DNA from: Pampus argenteus
Lineage: Eukaryota; Chordata; Actinopteri; Scombriformes; Stromateidae
NCBI GenBank assembly: GCA_036937835.1
Contig: CM072874.1
Location: forward strand, 12,786,001-12,850,000
DNA: 64,000 bases
Reading direction: 5' to 3'
The translations under genes and the position numbers were made by a program. Position 1 is the first letter of the stretch. Every line of letters starts with the position of its first letter. Below the pieces are notes generated by a model that ran no database searches, had not been told where the DNA came from, and worked only from the letters and a program-made list of their open reading frames with translations. Of the stretch, positions 62,456 to 64,000 are shown one piece after another.

Positions 62456-63704
62456 TAGATAGACAGATAGACAGATAGACAGATAGATAGAATCTTTGCT
62501 AATACAAATGCATCCATACAAGAAAAACAAACAAACCTTCACAAACACAAACTTTACCTGCGACCGCATGGTCAGATTTCCTGTGCTCAACACCCACTTT
62601 ACTTCCTGCCCTCATGACTTCAAGAGGAGACTGGATGCCCAGAAAGTCCAGTGTCTCCTCTTTGAGGAACTGGATCCATGCGAAAAGAATAACACATCCT
62701 TGGTTCTCCTCCCACAGCTCATCCAGCCGTCTGCACAGAGAGCTCATCTAAGTAAAAAAGTAAATAAGAAGGAACAGATATTGAGTGTGACTACCCAGAA
62801 ACTTTAATTATTAATTCCTTTTCAGGTTGAATGTCTCAGGTCTCTTCTGAGTTGACATTCAATTTGAAAATCAAACATCACTGACATATGCAGATCAGCT
62901 TTTGGATCTAATTATTGATTATATTGACCAGCATGAGTCTTACTTGTAATCTGGTCATCCATTTACAGCTGAGAGTGAAGATAGGTGAGGATGTGGATGG
63001 ATAGTCTGCAGGAATCTCAAAGTTGAGCACCAAAGGAGGTAAGAAGCAAACATTATATTCAGTTTGTGTCTCTCCTGCAACAGAAAGAAAAGATTGTATT
63101 AGAAATCCTTATTAAAGTGCATCTAACAAATATGCCTTAATAGTATTTAGAGCTGCAATGATTAATCATTTAGTTTCTTTTCAAATGTGAATATTTTCTG
63201 ATTACTTTAGTCCTCTATGATAGTAAACTGAAAATGTGTTTCTCTGGACAAAACAAGACATTTGAGGACATCACCTTGGGCTGCAGAAAACAACGTGAGA
63301 TTTTAACCATAACCATTTTCATTCATTTTTACAAAAAAAACTAATCTATTAATCAGCAAACAATCAACAGATTGAGCAATAATGAAAATAATCATTAGTT
63401 GCAGCCCTAATAGTATTATGAGAGACGAAGAGTAACTGAAAAAATATGAATTGTCTTGCCATCTACAGGACATGCACCATGTGAAAAGTACAATGTTTGA
63501 CTTAGATATGTGTTGTACACCTTGCTCTTATTTATTTATACAGCTTCACTAACCTTTAACAACAACTTTGAAATCAGAGGGGAGCTCCAGACAGAGCTGG
63601 ATCTCTCCCCCCTGTGCCGACTCAGCCCGGTGAAACTCCTCTTCATCGTAGATACTTGCTAAAGCAAGCAGCTCATCCTCCTGGGCTTGCCTGTTCTCAG
63701 ACAT
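59380..63704 (-). CDS. rnf14: RING finger protein 14 (RNF14/ARA54), RBR E3 ubiquitin ligase
   Basis: RNF14 is a RING-between-RING E3 ligase, known as an androgen-receptor coactivator and for ubiquitylating stalled translation factors. Eight coding exons: 63554-63704, 62944-63074, 62558-62747, 62005-62390, 61580-61808, 59977-60149, 59537-59667, 59380-59440. Phases agree, giving 483 residues (human 474). The N-terminal RWD domain (about 10-140) begins QAQEDELLALASIYD and contains LPPLVLNFEIPADYP. RING1 starts at Cys228 (CGIC) with CQHVYCKAC at 246-254. The IBR has YCP at 316-318 and CSACQYAFCTLCK. RING2 has CPRCG (412-416), then CNKMTC whose last Cys (430) aligns with the catalytic cysteine, and CKQYFCWLC. 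The acidic tail is VDLDDDDEFWSDEDD. An acceptor TTATTGCAG 5' of the ATG at 63704 implies an upstream non-coding exon. Confidence 0.96.
60430..61420 (+). mobile_element. Internally deleted non-LTR retrotransposon (L2/CR1/Rex1-type LINE)
   Basis: The + strand frame 60600-61163 encodes the N-terminal apurinic-type endonuclease region of a LINE ORF2: IIMGNVRSLGNKMDEL, CFTETWL (catalytic-site Glu), GGGIALFVSERW and MRPYYLPREF..IVIIVYIPP. After AAKLQTE at about 61120 it jumps directly to what looks like the ORF C-terminus in another frame (KSFLPQAISVYNNS, stop), so the reverse transcriptase is absent. An AT-rich 3' region follows, with GGGATTAATAAAGTAT and an (ATCT)n tail at about 61391-61420. It is non-functional. 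The left end is approximate and no target duplication was found. The clade is inferred from general resemblance. Confidence 0.85.
61391..61420 (+). repeat. (ATCT)n tail of the LINE
   Basis: About seven TATC/ATCT units directly after AATAAAGTAT; the typical microsatellite-like 3' tail of fish LINEs. Confidence 0.85.
62423..62490. repeat. (GACA)n/(GATA)n compound array
   Basis: About nine ACAG units pass into mixed ATAG and ACAG units, inside the rnf14 intron between exons 3 and 4. Confidence 0.95.
63148..63409 (+). mobile_element. hAT-type MITE with perfect 8-bp target-site duplication
   Basis: The 262-bp element runs from TAGAGCTGCAATGATTA to CATTAGTTGCAGCCCTA and is flanked on both sides by ATAGTATT (63140-63147 and 63410-63417). 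The terminal inverted repeats are TAGAGCTGCAA and TTGCAGCCCTA with mismatches. It has no transposase. It lies in the rnf14 intron between exons 1 and 2. A diverged inverted copy is at 48848-49190. Confidence 0.85.
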
Positions 63705-63712
63705 TTACATTC

Positions 63713-64000
63713 CTGCAATAACAACAACAGCAACAACAACATTTGGGACATACATTTATTCCTATAAAAGTCAGCAAAAAAAAAAAAAAAAGAATAAAGA
63801 GTAGTGCCCACACATTAATATAGGAAGGGTGAAGAATGACTACTTGTATCACATTTGTCAATACAAAAACAAAAGCAGCATTTTTTATTTACCTTTAGAC
63901 ACGCCTATCCTTTCATGTATTGATCATTTGATTGATCATTGGCTAAAGGACAGGTTCACAATTTTTCAAGTCTCTCTTAAGACAACAGTGAGGTGCCCAT
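63713..64000. other. Upstream of first rnf14 coding exon
   Basis: Probably intron leading to a non-coding 5' exon. It contains short ACA/ACAAC repeats and a poly(A) run at about 63776-63791. No exon was recognised before the window ends. Confidence 0.5.

Noticed and set aside
62423..62490. Regular repeats considered as a CRISPR-like array
   Set aside because: It is a 4-bp tandem repeat with no unique spacers, in a vertebrate intron.

Overview
The window is vertebrate nuclear DNA, almost certainly from a ray-finned (teleost) fish. The evidence is spliced genes with GT/AG introns, very dense (GT)n, (GA)n and pentanucleotide microsatellites, short hAT-type non-autonomous DNA transposons, and a LINE fragment with an (ATCT)n tail of the kind common in fish. 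Gene order also fits: spry4, ndfip1 and rnf14 are neighbours at human 5q31.3. There are no bacterial, plasmid or CRISPR features. I could not identify the species.

Layout. 1-602: 5' flank and probable non-coding first exon of spry4, with a four-copy CCCATTCATAAAAA motif array. 603-3103: spry4 intron. 3104-about 7590: spry4 main exon, which holds the whole CDS (3155-4303) and a 3.3 kb AU-rich 3' UTR. About 7.6-45.8 kb: a gene desert of roughly 38 kb with simple repeats, a few TE relics, two perfect hairpins or palindromes and candidate regulatory patches. No protein-coding gene could be supported there. 45.83-51.19 kb: ndfip1 on the minus strand, eight coding exons including an in-frame cassette. 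52.14-55.80 kb: a six-exon EndoU-family endoribonuclease on the minus strand, lying where mammals have GNPDA1. 59.38-63.70 kb: rnf14 on the minus strand, eight coding exons, with an internally deleted LINE, a hAT-type MITE carrying a perfect 8-bp target duplication, and a GATA/GACA array in its introns.

How the genes relate. spry4 (feedback inhibitor of FGF/RTK-ERK signalling) is convergent with ndfip1 (membrane adaptor for NEDD4-family ubiquitin ligases), as in human. rnf14 is a RING-between-RING E3 ligase and the EndoU protein an RNA endonuclease. The genes do not form a pathway; they are a conserved syntenic block. I joined exons by reading splice sites and checking phase by hand. The four CDS models close in frame at 382, 230, 282 and 483 residues.

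Most promising leads: the repeated CCCATTCATAAAAA(T) motif at the spry4 promoter with an exact copy 36 kb downstream; the ndfip1 cassette exon with stacked acceptors; the low-complexity expansion of Spry4; a family of dispersed repeats attached to GT arrays; and two perfect hairpins at 25.9 kb and 58.6 kb. I found no clearly new multi-gene biological system.
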